Shown piece after piece: positions 1 through 9,481 of a stretch of DNA of 64,000 nt. The notes beneath the pieces are model-generated. The model ran no database searches. It was not told the origin of the DNA and saw only the letters and a list, made by a program, of their open reading frames with translations. Within the stretch, counting starts at the first letter, position 1, and the number at the start of each line of letters is the position of its first letter. The position numbers were made by a program, and so were the translations under genes. This DNA is from Ramlibacter sp. WS9 (GTDB lineage: Bacteria > Pseudomonadota > Gammaproteobacteria > Burkholderiales > Burkholderiaceae_C): contig NZ_RKMB01000002.1 in the NCBI RefSeq assembly GCF_003797765.1, forward strand, positions 372,001 to 436,000, in the 5' to 3' direction.

Positions 1-55
1 GAGTATTGGCCTCCGAAGCCAAGGGTCGTGGGTTCGATCCCCGCCAGCCGCACCA
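1..55 (+). tRNA. tRNA-Arg(CCG), 3' part only
   Basis: The 5' half lies outside the window. The visible part holds the anticodon arm (stem TTGGC/GCCAA, loop CTCCGAA, anticodon CCG, so arginine CGG), a T arm with a GTGGG/CCCGC stem and loop TTCGATC, the 3' acceptor strand CAGCCGC, discriminator A and an encoded CCA at 53-55. A run of T follows directly. Confidence 0.9.
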
Positions 56-189
56 TTTTTTCTTCACCACATCCACCACTTGCAATCGTGCAATGGGCAG
101 CGATGTGACGCTTGCGATCTACGATCTCACGGCGCTCGATCTCGCGCCCGTTCCGCGCATCCACACCCTATTGCGCAAACCACAAAGTA

Positions 190-221
190 CAAACAAAAAC
201 GCCCACTGTTGAGTGGGCGTT
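190..221 (-). terminator. Rho-independent terminator after tRNA-fMet
   Basis: A perfect 10-bp stem (198-207 with 212-221) closes a 4-nt loop. Read on the minus strand it is followed by TTTTTGTTTG, giving the U-rich tail of an intrinsic terminator. It ends the minus-strand transcript carrying tRNA-fMet and possibly the whole ribosomal operon. The plus-strand side has no T-run. Confidence 0.8.
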
Positions 222-248
222 TGCTGCTGGCGGAGACCGCTAGCATGT

Positions 249-325
<77 letters not shown>

Positions 326-336
326 TCGATGTTTGA

Positions 337-342
337 ATTATA
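337..342 (-). promoter_or_regulatory. -10 box of tRNA-fMet
   Basis: Read on the minus strand this is TATAAT, 11 nt before the mature 5' end of tRNA-fMet. The expected -35 position (about 360-365) falls in the end of rplQ and reads CGAATA, a poor match, so the promoter is plausible but not certain. Confidence 0.5.
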
Positions 343-358
343 CGCGGCTCTCGCCCGC

Positions 359-751
359 TTATTCGGCTGTAGGGGCTTCGCCTTCAGCAATTTCAGGGCG
401 GTCGACCAATTCGACCAGTGCCATCGGCGCGTTGTCGCCGACGCGGTAACCCATCTTGAGGATGCGGGTGTAGCCACCCGGGCGCGTCTGGTAACGCGGG
501 CCGAGTTCAGCGAACAACTTGGTCACGATGTCGCGGTCGCGCAGGCGGTCGAATGCCAGGCGGCGGTTCGCCACCGTGGGTTCCTTGGCCAGCGTGATCA
601 TGGGCTCGACGACGCGGCGCAGTTCCTTGGCCTTGGGGACCGTGGTCTTGATGACTTCGTGCTGGAGCAGCGAGTTCATCATGTTGCGCAACATCGCGAG
701 GCGGTGCTCGCTGGTGCGGTTGAGTTTACGAAGGCCGTGGCCGTGACGCAT
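359..751 (-). CDS. rplQ: 50S ribosomal protein L17
   Basis: L17 of the large ribosomal subunit, 130 residues. The N-terminus [17 protein letters not shown] and the following helix ([17 protein letters not shown]) are characteristic, and the length is normal with a short acidic tail. It is the last protein gene of the minus-strand operon, 88 bp after rpoA, the usual alpha-operon order. The start is the ATG opening the conserved MRHG motif. The stop lies 33 bp before tRNA-fMet with no terminator between, so transcription probably continues into the tRNA. Confidence 0.97.
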   Translation of the reverse strand: MRHGHGLRKLNRTSEHRLAMLRNMMNSLLQHEVIKTTVPKAKELRRVVEPMITLAKEPTVANRRLAFDRLRDRDIVTKLFAELGPRYQTRPGGYTRILKMGYRVGDNAPMALVELVDRPEIAEGEAPTAE

Positions 752-811
752 GGTGTGTTCCTTTCTTTATCAATAAAAGACAGCCGGATCAGGTACTGCC
801 AGTTCACCATC

Positions 812-831
812 GAGGCCGAAACGACGGCCTC
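812..831 (-). promoter_or_regulatory. rpoA-rplQ intergenic hairpin
   Basis: A 7-bp stem (GAGGCCG with CGGCCTC) closes a 6-nt loop in the 88-bp gap after rpoA. It has no U-tract on the coding strand, so it looks like an mRNA-stability or processing hairpin rather than a terminator. A longer version with the same core sits in the rpsD-rpoA gap at 1931-1951. Confidence 0.45.
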
Positions 832-839
832 TTTCTCTC

Positions 840-1829
840 TTAACGCTTGTCCAGGCCGGCGGGCGGCCAGCTCTCGAGCTTCATGCCGAGCGTGAGGCCA
901 CGCGAGGCAAGAACTTCCTTGATTTCGTTGAGCGACTTGCGGCCCAGGTTCGGGGTCTTGAGCAGCTCGTTCTCGGTGCGCTGGATCAGGTCACCGATGT
1001 AATAAATGTTCTCGGCCTTCAGGCAGTTGGCCGAACGCACGGTGAGCTCGAGCTCGTCGACAGGGCGCAACAGGATCGGATCGAACTGCTGCGAGCTGCG
1101 CTGAACCGGGGCGTCGAACGCAGCCAGCTCGCTGCCTTCCAGCTGCGCAAACACGGCGAGCTGCTCGACGAGGATCTTGGCCGAGGCGCGGACCGCGTCT
1201 TCCGCCGTGATCGCGCCGTTGGTTTCGATCTCGACCACCAGCTTGTCCAGGTCGGTGCGCTGCTCGACACGAGCGCTTTCGACCGTGTAGCTGACGCGCT
1301 TGACCGGCGAGAACGAGGCATCGAGGACGATGCGGCCGATCGACTTCGTCGGCTCGTCCGCATAGCGGCGCATCGTGCCGGGCACATAGCCGCGGCCCTT
1401 CTCGACCTTGATCTGCATGTCGATCTTGCCGCCTTGCGACAGATGGGCGATCACGTGGTCGGGGTTGATGATCTCGACGTCGTGCGGGGTCTGGATGTCG
1501 GCAGCCGTGACGACGCCTTCGCCATCCTTGCGCAGCGACAAGGTGACTTCATCGCGGTTGTGCAGCTTGAAGACCACGCCCTTGAGGTTCAGCAGGATGC
1601 TGACGACGTCTTCCTGGACGCCGTCGATCGACGAATACTCGTGCAAGACACCGGCGATGGTGACTTCCGTTGCCGCATAACCCACCATCGAGGACAACAG
1701 GACCCGGCGCAGTGCGTTGCCCAGGGTATGGCCGTAGCCGCGCTCGAACGGCTCCAGCGTCACCTTGGCACGGTTGGTGCCAAGCTGTTCCACATTGATG
1801 GCTTTGGGTTTCAGCAGGTTGGTTTGCAT
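840..1829 (-). CDS. rpoA: DNA-directed RNA polymerase subunit alpha
   Basis: The alpha subunit, 329 residues, the normal size. Residues about 1-235 form the N-terminal dimerisation and assembly domain ([19 protein letters not shown] is the classic signature). A linker leads to the C-terminal domain at about 255-320, which contacts UP elements and activators (motif [19 protein letters not shown]). It sits between rpsD and rplQ in standard alpha-operon order. The 142-bp gap to rpsD contains a strong hairpin that could set the rpoA to ribosomal-protein ratio. Confidence 0.99.
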   Translation of the reverse strand: MQTNLLKPKAINVEQLGTNRAKVTLEPFERGYGHTLGNALRRVLLSSMVGYAATEVTIAGVLHEYSSIDGVQEDVVSILLNLKGVVFKLHNRDEVTLSLRKDGEGVVTAADIQTPHDVEIINPDHVIAHLSQGGKIDMQIKVEKGRGYVPGTMRRYADEPTKSIGRIVLDASFSPVKRVSYTVESARVEQRTDLDKLVVEIETNGAITAEDAVRASAKILVEQLAVFAQLEGSELAAFDAPVQRSSQQFDPILLRPVDELELTVRSANCLKAENIYYIGDLIQRTENELLKTPNLGRKSLNEIKEVLASRGLTLGMKLESWPPAGLDKR

Positions 1830-1930
1830 GCAGGACTTCCTCTCAATACCCCCGGCTCGTTACACCGGTAAGGCTGGTGAAGTGCCCTGCGCGCGGTGCC
1901 CCACGCGCAAGGAACGAAAAACTACGAGTA

Positions 1931-1951
1931 CGAGGCCGCACAGCGGCCTCG
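1931..1951 (-). promoter_or_regulatory. rpsD-rpoA intergenic hairpin
   Basis: A perfect 9-bp stem (CGAGGCCGC with GCGGCCTCG) around a 3-nt loop lies in the 142-bp rpsD-rpoA gap. On the coding strand a short T-run follows only after about 9 nt, so at most it would be a partial terminator or an RNase processing site. It shares its GAGGCCG core with the hairpin after rpoA. Confidence 0.45.
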
Positions 1952-1971
1952 TTTTCTCCTTCTGTACTCGC

Positions 1972-2595
1972 TTAACGCGAGTACAGTTCCACGATCAGCG
2001 CTTCCTTGATGTCGGCCGCGAATTCGTCGCGGTCCGGCACCTTCTTGAAGACGCCTTCGGCCTTGTCGGCATTCACTTCGACCCAAGCGGGCAAGCCGAC
2101 TTGCTGGGCCAATTGCAGGGCCTCGACGACACGGTTCTGCTTCTTGGACTTGTCGCGGATGGCAATCACGTCGCCGGTCTTGACCAGGTACGACGGGATG
2201 TTCACTGGGTTGCCATTCACCGTGACGGCCTTGTGCGACACCAGCTGCCGCGCTTCGGCACGCGTGGAGCCGAAACCCATGCGATACACCACGTTGTCCA
2301 GGCGGGACTCGAGGATGAACAGCAGGTTGGCGCCGGTGTTGCCCTTGCGGCGATCGGCTTCTTCGAAGTAACGGCGGAACTGGCGCTCCAGGATGCCGTA
2401 CATGCGCTTGACCTTCTGCTTCTCGCGCAGCTGCAGGCCGAAATCGGACGTGCGCTGGCCGGAAGTGCGGCCATGCTGGCCGGGCTTGGAGTCGAATTTG
2501 GCCTTGTCCTGGATCGAGCGGCGGGCGCTCTTCAGGAAAAGGTCGGTGCCTTCACGGCGGGAGAGTTTGGCCTTGGGGCCGAGGTAACGTGCCAC
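1972..2595 (-). CDS. rpsD: 30S ribosomal protein S4
   Basis: S4, 207 residues, is a primary 16S rRNA-binding protein that nucleates small-subunit assembly. The N-terminus [23 protein letters not shown] and the central RNA-binding domain ([24 protein letters not shown]) are diagnostic. The N-terminal region lacks the zinc-binding cysteine cluster, so this is the zinc-free form. In enteric bacteria S4 represses translation of the alpha operon; whether that applies here is not visible. It lies between rpsK and rpoA. Confidence 0.98.
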   Translation of the reverse strand: MARYLGPKAKLSRREGTDLFLKSARRSIQDKAKFDSKPGQHGRTSGQRTSDFGLQLREKQKVKRMYGILERQFRRYFEEADRRKGNTGANLLFILESRLDNVVYRMGFGSTRAEARQLVSHKAVTVNGNPVNIPSYLVKTGDVIAIRDKSKKQNRVVEALQLAQQVGLPAWVEVNADKAEGVFKKVPDRDEFAADIKEALIVELYSR

Positions 2596-2690
2596 TTTGC
2601 TTCCTTTTCATCATCTGCCGCGGCCGGCAACAATGTTGTCACCGCGGGAGCCATCAGCCTGGGCCGATGGCGGTGGGCTTTGGTTAAAAA

Positions 2691-3095
2691 TTAAATACGA
2701 CGACGCTTTTGAGGGCGGCAGCCGTTGTGGGGAACCGGGGTCACGTCGGCGATCGACGTGATGCGGATGCCCAGCGCGGCCAGTGCACGCACCGACGACT
2801 CGCGACCGGGGCCGGGGCCCTTGATCTCGACGTCGAGGTTCTTGATGCCTTGCTCGATCGCGGCGCGGCCGGCGACTTCCGAAGCCACCTGGGCTGCGAA
2901 GGGCGTCGATTTGCGCGAGCCCTTGAAGCCCTGGCCGCCCGAGGACGCCCACGACAGGGCATTGCCCTGGCGGTCGGTGATCGTGATGATCGTGTTGTTG
3001 AAGGACGCGTGAACGTGGCAGACGCCGTCGGACACGTTCTTGCGAACCTTCTTGCGCACGCGCTGCGCTGCGTTATTGGCGGGAGCTTTTGCCAT
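2691..3095 (-). CDS. rpsK: 30S ribosomal protein S11
   Basis: S11, 134 residues, is a platform protein of the 30S subunit next to the mRNA exit. Conserved stretches [19 protein letters not shown] and the basic C-terminus [17 protein letters not shown] identify it. It starts 18 bp after the rpsM stop codon. The 95-bp gap before rpsD is long for this operon and holds short inverted repeats, one with GCCATC/GATGGC arms. Confidence 0.98.
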   Translation of the reverse strand: MAKAPANNAAQRVRKKVRKNVSDGVCHVHASFNNTIITITDRQGNALSWASSGGQGFKGSRKSTPFAAQVASEVAGRAAIEQGIKNLDVEIKGPGPGRESSVRALAALGIRITSIADVTPVPHNGCRPQKRRRI

Positions 3096-3113
3096 GACTT
3101 ATCTCTTTCCCGA

Positions 3114-3479
3114 TTATTTCTTGAGGGCCTGAGCGGCCTTGCGCGGACCCTTGCGGGTGCGTGCGTTGGTGCGCGTGCGTTGGCCGCGCATCGGCAGGCC
3201 GCGGCGATGGCGGAAGCCACGGTAGCAACCGATGTCCATCAAACGCTTGATGTTCATGGTCGTCTCGCGGCGCAGGTCGCCCTCGATGGTGAACTGGGCG
3301 ATGGAGTCGCGGATCTTTTCGAGATCGCTATCCGTCAGGTCCTTCACCTTCTTGGAATACGGAATGCCCGTGGCTTCGCAAATCTTGCGAGCGCGGGTTC
3401 GGCCGATGCCGAAGATAGCCGTCAGGCCGATTTCGGCGTGCTGATGCGGCGGAATGTTGATGCCAGCGATACGTGCCAT
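3114..3479 (-). CDS. rpsM: 30S ribosomal protein S13
   Basis: S13, 121 residues, lies in the head of the 30S subunit and contacts the P-site tRNA and the 50S subunit. The N-terminus [22 protein letters not shown], the helix-turn region [13 protein letters not shown] and the basic tail with [14 protein letters not shown] are typical. It follows rpmJ by 25 bp, the classical order of the start of the alpha operon, but here the operon is continuous with the spc genes upstream. Confidence 0.98.
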   Translation of the reverse strand: MARIAGINIPPHQHAEIGLTAIFGIGRTRARKICEATGIPYSKKVKDLTDSDLEKIRDSIAQFTIEGDLRRETTMNIKRLMDIGCYRGFRHRRGLPMRGQRTRTNARTRKGPRKAAQALKK

Positions 3480-3504
3480 GTGCGTCTTTCCTATAACTCT
3501 CTAA

Positions 3505-3618
3505 TCAACCCTGGCGCTGCTTGTGGCGCGGATCCGTGCAGATCACGCGAACAATGCCCTTGCGACGGATGATCTTGCAGTTGCGGCAAATTTTCTTGAC
3601 CGAAGCCGAAACTCTCAT
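3505..3618 (-). CDS. rpmJ: 50S ribosomal protein L36
   Basis: A 37-codon gene, easily missed because of its size. The protein begins [15 protein letters not shown] and ends PRHKQRQG. Cysteines 11, 14 and 27 with histidine 32 form the Cys3-His zinc site of the zinc-containing L36 form. It lies between infA and rpsM, the usual position. Start and stop were found by translating the gap between those two genes. Confidence 0.96.
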   Translation of the reverse strand: MRVSASVKKICRNCKIIRRKGIVRVICTDPRHKQRQG

Positions 3619-3647
3619 TGCTACTCTCCTAAATTCAGTCTGTGCGC

Positions 3648-3866
3648 TTACTTCGCGCGGAACACGATCCGTGCCCGCGACAAGTCGTAGGGCGTCAACT
3701 CAACGGTGACCTTGTCACCAGGGAGGATCCGGATGTAGTGCATCCGCATCTTTCCCGATATATGTCCGAGCACTACGTGCCCGTTTTCAAGCTTCACGCG
3801 AAACGTCGCGTTCGGCAGGTTCTCCACAACCTCACCCTGCATCTGGATGACATCGTCTTTCGACAT
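3648..3866 (-). CDS. infA: translation initiation factor IF-1
   Basis: IF-1, 72 residues, a single S1-type OB fold that occupies the ribosomal A site during initiation. The N-terminus [20 protein letters not shown] and the core [20 protein letters not shown] are diagnostic. Its position between secY and rpmJ inside the ribosomal operon is normal for beta-proteobacteria (in E. coli infA is elsewhere). The start lies 6 bp after the secY stop, suggesting translational coupling. Confidence 0.98.
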   Translation of the reverse strand: MSKDDVIQMQGEVVENLPNATFRVKLENGHVVLGHISGKMRMHYIRILPGDKVTVELTPYDLSRARIVFRAK

Positions 3867-3872
3867 TGTTCT

Positions 3873-5189
3873 TCAGCCGCCCAGTGAGGTCTTGAAATTG
3901 GCTTTCTTCAGCAGCGACTCATATTGCTGCGACATCAAATAATTCTGTACCTGCGCCATGAAGTCCATCGTCACGACCACGATGATCAACAGGGAGGTGC
4001 CGCCGAAATAGAACGGCACGTTGTACTTCAGGATCAGGAACTCGGGCAACAGGCAGACGAAGGTGATGTACACCGCGCCGGCCAGCGTCAGCCGGACCAG
4101 GATCTTGTCGATATAGCGGGCCGTCTGCTCGCCCGGGCGGATACCCGGAATGAACGCGCCGCTCTTCTTCAGGTTGTCTGCGGTCTCGCGGCTGTTGAAC
4201 ACCAGGGCCGTATAGAAGAAGCAGAAGAACACGATCGCGCTGGCATACAGCATCACATAGATCGGCTGGCCAGGCGAAAGCGTCGCGGCAATGTCCTTGA
4301 GCCAGCGCAGGCTGTCACCCGTCGCGAACCAGCTAACCACCGTGGCAGGCAGCAGGATGATCGACGACGCAAAGATCGGCGGGATCACGCCGGCCATGTT
4401 CAGCTTCAGCGGCAGGTGCGAGGACTGGCCGCCATAGACCTTGTTGCCCACCTGCCGGCGCGCGTAGTTCACGAGGATCTTGCGCTGGCCGCGTTCGACG
4501 AACACCACGAAATAGGTCACCAGACCCACCAGCGCGACGATCAGAACGGCGACCAGGATGCTCATGGCGCCGGTTCGCACCAGCTCCAGCAACCCGCCGA
4601 TTGCGCTGGGAAGCCCCGCCGCAATACCCGCGAAGATCAGGATCGAGATGCCGTTGCCCAGGCCGCGCTCCGTGATCTGCTCACCGAGCCACATCAGGAA
4701 CATCGTGCCGGCCGTCAGGCTGATCACCGCCGTGAGGCGGAAGCCCAGACCCGGGCTCATCACCAAACCGGCCGAGCCCTCGAGCGCCATCGCGATGCCG
4801 AGCGACTGGAACAGTGCCAGGCCGAGCGTGCCATAACGGGTGTACTGCGTGATCTTGCGGCGGCCGGCTTCGCCCTCTTTCTTCAGCTGCTCGAACGTCG
4901 GCACGACGTAGGTGAGCAGCTGCATGATGATCGAGGCCGAGATGTACGGCATGATGCCCAGCGCGAACACCGTGAAGCGCGACAGCGCGCCGCCCGAGAA
5001 CATGTTGAACAGGCTCAGGATGCCGCCCTGCTGGCCCTTGAACAGCTCTGCGAGCTGGTCCGGGTTGATACCGGGTACAGGAATGTGCGCGCCGACGCGG
5101 TAAACCACCAGCGCAAGCAACAGGAAGACCAGCCGGCGACGCAGGTCGCCGTACTTGCCGGTCTTCGCAATTTGAGCGCTAGTTGCCAC
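3873..5189 (-). CDS. secY: protein translocase subunit SecY
   Basis: The channel-forming subunit of the SecYEG translocon in the inner membrane, 438 residues, with the expected ten hydrophobic segments. Signatures include [14 protein letters not shown] in the first periplasmic region and [15 protein letters not shown] in transmembrane segment 2. The cytoplasmic loop with [19 protein letters not shown] is the SecA/ribosome-contact region. It follows rplO by 25 bp in spc-operon order. Confidence 0.98.
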   Translation of the reverse strand: MATSAQIAKTGKYGDLRRRLVFLLLALVVYRVGAHIPVPGINPDQLAELFKGQQGGILSLFNMFSGGALSRFTVFALGIMPYISASIIMQLLTYVVPTFEQLKKEGEAGRRKITQYTRYGTLGLALFQSLGIAMALEGSAGLVMSPGLGFRLTAVISLTAGTMFLMWLGEQITERGLGNGISILIFAGIAAGLPSAIGGLLELVRTGAMSILVAVLIVALVGLVTYFVVFVERGQRKILVNYARRQVGNKVYGGQSSHLPLKLNMAGVIPPIFASSIILLPATVVSWFATGDSLRWLKDIAATLSPGQPIYVMLYASAIVFFCFFYTALVFNSRETADNLKKSGAFIPGIRPGEQTARYIDKILVRLTLAGAVYITFVCLLPEFLILKYNVPFYFGGTSLLIIVVVTMDFMAQVQNYLMSQQYESLLKKANFKTSLGG

Positions 5190-5214
5190 TGTCGGTATCC
5201 TTCAATTCAGCCAA

Positions 5215-5646
5215 TCAGACCACGCTGCCGCCGGCCGCCTCGATGGCAGCCTTGGCACCCGCGGTCGCGAGAATGCCCGTCACCTTGACGGCCTTCTTCA
5301 ACTCGCCGGACTTGATGACCTTGACGTTCTTGATCATCTCGCCGATGAGGCCGGCTTGCTTCAGGGACAGCAGGTCCACCTCGGCCGCGCCGAGGCGCTC
5401 GAGAGCAGCCAGCGTGACTTCGGCGTTGAACTTGGCCGTTTGCGACTTGAAGCCACGCTTGGGCAGGCGACGCTGCAGCGGCATCTGGCCGCCTTCGAAG
5501 CCAACCTTGTGGTAGCCGCCCGCACGGGACTTCTGTCCCTTGTGGCCGCGACCCGCGGTCTTGCCCAGGCCGGAGCCGATACCACGGCCGACACGGCGCT
5601 TGTAGTGCTTGGCGCCATCGGCGGGCTTGATGTTATTGAGTTCCAT
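5215..5646 (-). CDS. rplO: 50S ribosomal protein L15
   Basis: L15, 143 residues, a late-assembly 23S rRNA-binding protein. The N-terminal glycine- and arginine-rich extension ([21 protein letters not shown]) penetrates rRNA, and [18 protein letters not shown] is the conserved core. It lies 10 bp after rpmD and directly before secY, the standard order. Confidence 0.98.
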   Translation of the reverse strand: MELNNIKPADGAKHYKRRVGRGIGSGLGKTAGRGHKGQKSRAGGYHKVGFEGGQMPLQRRLPKRGFKSQTAKFNAEVTLAALERLGAAEVDLLSLKQAGLIGEMIKNVKVIKSGELKKAVKVTGILATAGAKAAIEAAGGSVV

Positions 5647-5656
5647 CTCGATACCT

Positions 5657-5842
5657 CTAGACGATCTTGACCAGGTAGTCGATCTTGTTGATCATGCCGC
5701 GCACTGCCGGGGTGTCCTGCAGTTCGCTCACGCTGTTCAGCTTGCGCAGGCCCAGGCCGCGCACCGTGTCGCGGTGCGATTGCTTGGTGCCGATCGGGCT
5801 GCGGACCAGCTGGACCTTGACGGTTTTGGTTTCGGTTGCCAT
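5657..5842 (-). CDS. rpmD: 50S ribosomal protein L30
   Basis: L30, 61 residues, a small 23S rRNA-binding protein of normal length. The conserved [28 protein letters not shown] block has the family's ferredoxin-like fold signature. It is located 14 bp after rpsE and 10 bp before rplO. Confidence 0.97.
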   Translation of the reverse strand: MATETKTVKVQLVRSPIGTKQSHRDTVRGLGLRKLNSVSELQDTPAVRGMINKIDYLVKIV

Positions 5843-5856
5843 GTGAATACTCCGGG

Positions 5857-6378
5857 TCAGGCGGTGAAGAGCTCTTCGACCGACTTGCCGCGCTTGGCCG
5901 CGACGTTCGCGGGCGTGGTCGACTTGCGAAGCGCGTCGAACGTGGCGCGAACCATGTTGTAGGGGTTGGTCGAACCGTGGCTCTTGGCCACGATGTCGGT
6001 GATGCCCATGACTTCGAACACAGCGCGCATCGGGCCGCCGGCGATGATGCCGGTACCGCGGGGCGCCGGCGACATCATGATGCGGGCCGCGCCGTGCTGG
6101 CCGTACACCGTGTGGTGGATGGTGCCGTTCTTGAGCGACACCTTGGTCATGTTGCGGCGTGACTCTTCCATGGCCTTCTGGACGGCAGCCGGCACTTCTT
6201 TCGACTTGCCCTTGCCCATGCCGACCTTGCCGTCGCCGTCGCCGACCACGGTCAGTGCGGCGAAACCGAGGATACGGCCGCCCTTCACCACCTTGGTCAC
6301 GCGGTTGACCGCGATCATCTTCTCGCGCATCCCGTCTTCGGGACCGTCACCTTGGGTTTTCGCTTGAACTCTTGCCAT
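5857..6378 (-). CDS. rpsE: 30S ribosomal protein S5
   Basis: S5, 173 residues, helps set decoding accuracy and the mRNA-entry helicase activity. The N-terminal double-stranded-RNA-binding domain carries [18 protein letters not shown] and the loop after it is [21 protein letters not shown]. The C-terminal half has [21 protein letters not shown]. It lies between rplR and rpmD with short gaps. Confidence 0.98.
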   Translation of the reverse strand: MARVQAKTQGDGPEDGMREKMIAVNRVTKVVKGGRILGFAALTVVGDGDGKVGMGKGKSKEVPAAVQKAMEESRRNMTKVSLKNGTIHHTVYGQHGAARIMMSPAPRGTGIIAGGPMRAVFEVMGITDIVAKSHGSTNPYNMVRATFDALRKSTTPANVAAKRGKSVEELFTA

Positions 6379-6396
6379 GATGTTTTTCCGTGTCCG

Positions 6397-6762
6397 TTAG
6401 AACTGCAGGCCGGCTTCGCGGGCGGCATCGGCCAGCGCCTTGACGCGGCCGTGGTACGCAAAACCTGCGCGGTCGAAAGCGACCTTCTCGACGCCGGCGG
6501 CCTTGGCCTTCTCGGCGATCAGCTTGCCCACCTGCTGGGCTGCGGCGACATTGGCGCCCTTGCCCGCGCCGCCGAGCGACTTGCGCAGATCGGCTTGTGC
6601 GGTGGAGGCCGTGGCCAGCACCTTGCTGCCGTCTTCGGAGATGACGGTGGCATAGATGTGCAGATTGGTGCGGTTCACGGTCAGACGCGCCACGCCTTGC
6701 GTTGCAATGCGGATGCGGGTCTGGCGCGAACGGCGCAGTCGTTGCTCTTTTTTGGTCAACAT
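6397..6762 (-). CDS. rplR: 50S ribosomal protein L18
   Basis: L18, 121 residues, binds 5S rRNA with L5 and L25 and anchors it to the central protuberance. The basic N-terminus [16 protein letters not shown] and the core [20 protein letters not shown] identify it, and the C-terminus [26 protein letters not shown] is typical. It is 11 bp after rplF and 18 bp before rpsE. Confidence 0.98.
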   Translation of the reverse strand: MLTKKEQRLRRSRQTRIRIATQGVARLTVNRTNLHIYATVISEDGSKVLATASTAQADLRKSLGGAGKGANVAAAQQVGKLIAEKAKAAGVEKVAFDRAGFAYHGRVKALADAAREAGLQF

Positions 6763-6773
6763 GGTGCTGCCCC

Positions 6774-7307
6774 TTACTTCTTCTTGGTCTCTTTGATCGT
6801 GATCTTCTCGTCCGCGTAGCGGATGCCCTTGCCCTTGTAGGGCTCGGGCGGACGAACAGCACGAATCTCGGCGGCGATCTGGCCAACGCGTTGGCGATCT
6901 GCGCCCTTGACGACGATTTCAGTGGGTGTCGCGGTGGCCACGGTGATGCCGGCAGGCATTTCCATGTTGACCGGGTGCGAATAGCCCACCGTCAGGTTCA
7001 GCTTGGTACCTTGTGCCTGGGCCTTGTAGCCCACGCCGATCAGGGTCAGCTTCTTTTCGAAGCCCTTGGTCACGCCCTGCACCATGTTGTTCACCAGCTG
7101 GCGCATGGTGCCGCTCATGGCGTTGGCTTCGCGGGAATCGTTGGCAGGAGCAAAGCTCAGCTTGCCGCCTTCACTCGTGATCTTGACCAGCGAGTTCTGG
7201 GTCAGCGACAACGCGCCGCCCGTGCCCTTGACACTGATCTGGTCTTCCTTGATCTGCACATCCACGCCTTGCGGGACGGCGACCGGCATTTTTCCGACTC
7301 GGGACAT
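6774..7307 (-). CDS. rplF: 50S ribosomal protein L6
   Basis: L6, 177 residues from the chosen start, lies near the factor-binding region of the 50S subunit. The frame is open 17 codons further upstream, but the family begins [12 protein letters not shown] at 7307, so that ATG is used. Two repeated L6 domains are followed by the C-terminal signature [16 protein letters not shown]. It lies between rpsH and rplR. Confidence 0.97.
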   Translation of the reverse strand: MSRVGKMPVAVPQGVDVQIKEDQISVKGTGGALSLTQNSLVKITSEGGKLSFAPANDSREANAMSGTMRQLVNNMVQGVTKGFEKKLTLIGVGYKAQAQGTKLNLTVGYSHPVNMEMPAGITVATATPTEIVVKGADRQRVGQIAAEIRAVRPPEPYKGKGIRYADEKITIKETKKK

Positions 7308-7323
7308 TTTTAGTTCCTTCCCT

Positions 7324-7719
7324 TTAGGCGACGTAGCAAAGAACTTCGCCACCGACACCGGTAGCGCGCGCCTTGCGGTCGGTCATCACGCCCTTGGGCG
7401 TCGTGACGATCGCCACGCCCAGGCCGTTTTGGACCTGAGGGATGGCGCCCGCACCCTTGTACACGCGCAGGCCGGGACGGCTCACGCGCTCGATGCGCTC
7501 GATCACCGGACGGCCGGCGTAGTACTTCAGGGCGATTTCAAGTTCGCTCTTGCCGGCTTCGGTCTTGACCTGGAAGCCGTCGATATAACCCTCGTCCTTC
7601 AGGACTTGGGCAATGGCCACCTTCACTTTGGAAGACGGAACCGACACCGTAGGCTTGGCCACCATCTGCGCATTGCGGATGCGGGTCAGCAGGTCGGCAA
7701 TGGGATCACTCATGCTCAT
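7324..7719 (-). CDS. rpsH: 30S ribosomal protein S8
   Basis: S8, 131 residues, a primary 16S rRNA-binding protein; in enteric bacteria it represses spc-operon translation. The N-terminus [15 protein letters not shown] and C-terminal [20 protein letters not shown] are diagnostic. The first of two nearby ATG codons is preceded by AGGAGA at good spacing and is used here; the second would remove two residues. It follows rpsN by 18 bp. Confidence 0.97.
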   Translation of the reverse strand: MSMSDPIADLLTRIRNAQMVAKPTVSVPSSKVKVAIAQVLKDEGYIDGFQVKTEAGKSELEIALKYYAGRPVIERIERVSRPGLRVYKGAGAIPQVQNGLGVAIVTTPKGVMTDRKARATGVGGEVLCYVA

Positions 7720-7737
7720 ATCTGTCTCTCCTGCCGG

Positions 7738-8043
7738 TTACCAGCTGGCCTTGATCATCCCCGGGATGTCGCCGGTGAAGGCCATCTCGCGGATCTTGGC
7801 GCGTGCCAGACCGAACTGCTTGAACGTGCCACGCGGACGGCCCGTGATCGCGCAGCGGTTGCGCTGGCGGGTCGGGTTCGCGTTGCGGGGGAGCTTCTGC
7901 AGCGCCAGGCGGGCAGCCGCGCGCTCTTCGTCGCTCTTCTTGAAATCGTTGGCGATTGCCTTCAGCTCCGTGCGCTTCGCAGCGTACTTGGCGACCAGTT
8001 TGTCTCGCTTGAGCTCGCGCTCGATCAAAGCCATTTTTGCCAT
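7738..8043 (-). CDS. rpsN: 30S ribosomal protein S14
   Basis: S14, 101 residues, in the head of the 30S subunit. This is the long zinc-free form: it lacks the paired CXXC motifs of the short form. Conserved positions include [16 protein letters not shown] at the N-terminus and [21 protein letters not shown] in the C-terminal half. It starts 8 bp after rplE. Confidence 0.97.
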   Translation of the reverse strand: MAKMALIERELKRDKLVAKYAAKRTELKAIANDFKKSDEERAAARLALQKLPRNANPTRQRNRCAITGRPRGTFKQFGLARAKIREMAFTGDIPGMIKASW

Positions 8044-8051
8044 GGTTCGCC

Positions 8052-8597
8052 TCAGTTCTTGAAGGGGAAACGGAAGCCGGCGAGCAGCGCCTTGGCTTCT
8101 TCGTCGTTCTTGGCCGTCGTCGTGATCGAGATGTTCAGGCCGCGCAGGGCGTCGACCTTGTCGTACTCGATCTCGGGGAAAATGATCTGCTCTTTCACGC
8201 CGATGTTGTAGTTGCCACGGCCGTCGAAAGCGCGGCCGGAAATGCCGCGGAAGTCACGCACTCGCGGCAGGGCCACGGTGACGAAACGGTCCAGGAATTC
8301 CCACATGCGCTCGCCGCGCAGCGTCACCATCGTGCCGATGGCCTGGCCTTCGCGGATCTTGAAACCGGCGATGGCTTTCTTGGCCTTGGTCACGACCGGC
8401 TTCTGGCCGGAGATCTTGGTCAGGTCGGCCACGGCGTTGTCCATGACCTTCTTGTCGGCGACGGCTTCCGAGACACCCATGTTCAGGGTGATCTTCGTCA
8501 GGCGCGGGACCTGCATCGGCGACTTGTAGCCGAACTTGGCGGTCAACTCGGGGACCACCTTCTCGCGATAGTGTTGTTGCAGTCGTGCCATGGTCAT
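8052..8597 (-). CDS. rplE: 50S ribosomal protein L5
   Basis: L5, 181 residues, binds 5S rRNA and contacts P-site tRNA. Signatures are the region around [13 protein letters not shown] and [20 protein letters not shown] near the C-terminus. The ATG at 8597 overlaps the rplX stop codon by 4 nt (ATGA), so translation is probably coupled; an alternative ATG two codons later matches the shortest family members. Confidence 0.97.
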   Translation of the reverse strand: MTMARLQQHYREKVVPELTAKFGYKSPMQVPRLTKITLNMGVSEAVADKKVMDNAVADLTKISGQKPVVTKAKKAIAGFKIREGQAIGTMVTLRGERMWEFLDRFVTVALPRVRDFRGISGRAFDGRGNYNIGVKEQIIFPEIEYDKVDALRGLNISITTTAKNDEEAKALLAGFRFPFKN

Positions 8598-8911
8598 GCC
8601 GCCTTGATTTCTTCGCCGCTGGACTTGAAGACGCGAACGTGCTTGTCGCCGTCGGTCTTGATGCCCACTCGGTCAGCCTTGCCCGTGGCGGCGTTGAAGA
8701 TCGCCACGTTGGATTGGTGGATGGGCATCGATTTCTCGACGATGCCACCGGTCGCACCCTTCATCGGGTTCGGCTTGGTGTGCTTCTTGACGATGTTGAT
8801 GCCTTCGACGATGACGTGGTCATCGTCCTTGCGCAGCACCACTTTGCCACGCTTGCCCTTGTCACGGCCCGCGAGCACGATGACTTCGTCGCCTTTGCGA
8901 ATCTTGTTCAT
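8594..8911 (-). CDS. rplX: 50S ribosomal protein L24
   Basis: L24, 105 residues, one of the two assembly-initiator proteins of the 50S subunit. The KOW motif is [21 protein letters not shown] near the N-terminus. [24 protein letters not shown] follows. It starts 13 bp after rplN and overlaps rplE by 4 nt. Confidence 0.97.
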   Translation of the reverse strand: MNKIRKGDEVIVLAGRDKGKRGKVVLRKDDDHVIVEGINIVKKHTKPNPMKGATGGIVEKSMPIHQSNVAIFNAATGKADRVGIKTDGDKHVRVFKSSGEEIKAA

Positions 8912-8924
8912 GACGCGTCCTTCT

Positions 8925-9293
8925 TTACAGAACTTCAGGGGCCAGGGACACGATCTTCATGAACTTCTCGGTGCGCAGCTCGCGCGTCACCGGGCCGAAG
9001 ATGCGGGTGCCGATGGGCTCCAGCTTGTTGTTGAGCAGCACGGCGGCATTGCCGTCGAACTTGACGAGGGAGCCATCGGAGCGGCGGATGCCCTTGGCGG
9101 TGCGAACGACGACGGCACTGTAGACCTCGCCCTTCTTCACGCGGCCACGGGGCGCGGCTTCCTTGATGCTCACCTTGATAATGTCGCCAACGCTTGCGTA
9201 GCGACGCTTGGAACCGCCGAGCACCTTGATGCAAAGAACGGACTTCGCACCGGTGTTGTCGGCGACTTCGAGCCGGGATTCTGTCTGGATCAT
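8925..9293 (-). CDS. rplN: 50S ribosomal protein L14
   Basis: L14, 122 residues from the chosen start, sits at the subunit interface. The frame is open five codons further upstream, but the family starts [17 protein letters not shown] at 9293. Signature [23 protein letters not shown]. It is the first gene of this operon: no S10-operon genes (rpsQ, rpmC, rplP) precede it. Instead there is a promoter and leader, then glpD. The transcription unit therefore starts inside what is one continuous S10-spc cluster in many bacteria. Confidence 0.97.
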   Translation of the reverse strand: MIQTESRLEVADNTGAKSVLCIKVLGGSKRRYASVGDIIKVSIKEAAPRGRVKKGEVYSAVVVRTAKGIRRSDGSLVKFDGNAAVLLNNKLEPIGTRIFGPVTRELRTEKFMKIVSLAPEVL

Positions 9294-9313
9294 TTCAAAT
9301 ATTCCCAACTTGT

Positions 9314-9331
9314 ACCTGGATCGCTCCAGGT
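9314..9331 (-). promoter_or_regulatory. leader hairpin upstream of rplN
   Basis: On the coding strand this is a perfect 7-bp stem (ACCTGGA with TCCAGGT) closing a GCGA loop, a GNRA tetraloop, 20 nt before the rplN start codon. A second imperfect hairpin lies at 9355-9374. Together they form a structured leader of roughly 145 nt that could bind a ribosomal protein for autoregulation; the ligand is unknown. Confidence 0.55.
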
Positions 9332-9447
9332 CAGTCTTGGGCCTGTCGGCAGCCGCTTTCGCTTCGCGAAAAGCAGCCTTCGATTAGGCGGGTCATGTAC
9401 CCCACGAGGCACACATTCATCTGCGCGCTTTTAAAGCGCAGCCCGCG

Positions 9448-9476
9448 ATTATGGCAAACCTTCGGGCGGGTGTCAA
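9448..9476 (-). promoter_or_regulatory. sigma-70 promoter of the ribosomal operon
   Basis: On the minus strand the -35 box is TTGACA (9471-9476), a perfect consensus, with a 17-nt spacer and a -10 box CATAAT (9448-9453). This is the strongest promoter in the window. It starts 5 bp after the glpD stop codon. A 15-bp near-palindrome (9425-9439) lies at or just after the predicted start of transcription. Confidence 0.85.
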
Positions 9477-9481
9477 ACGGG

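Noticed and set aside
8594-8597. Frameshift between rplX and rplE
   Set aside because: The 4-nt overlap is an ordinary ATGA coupling; both proteins are full length.
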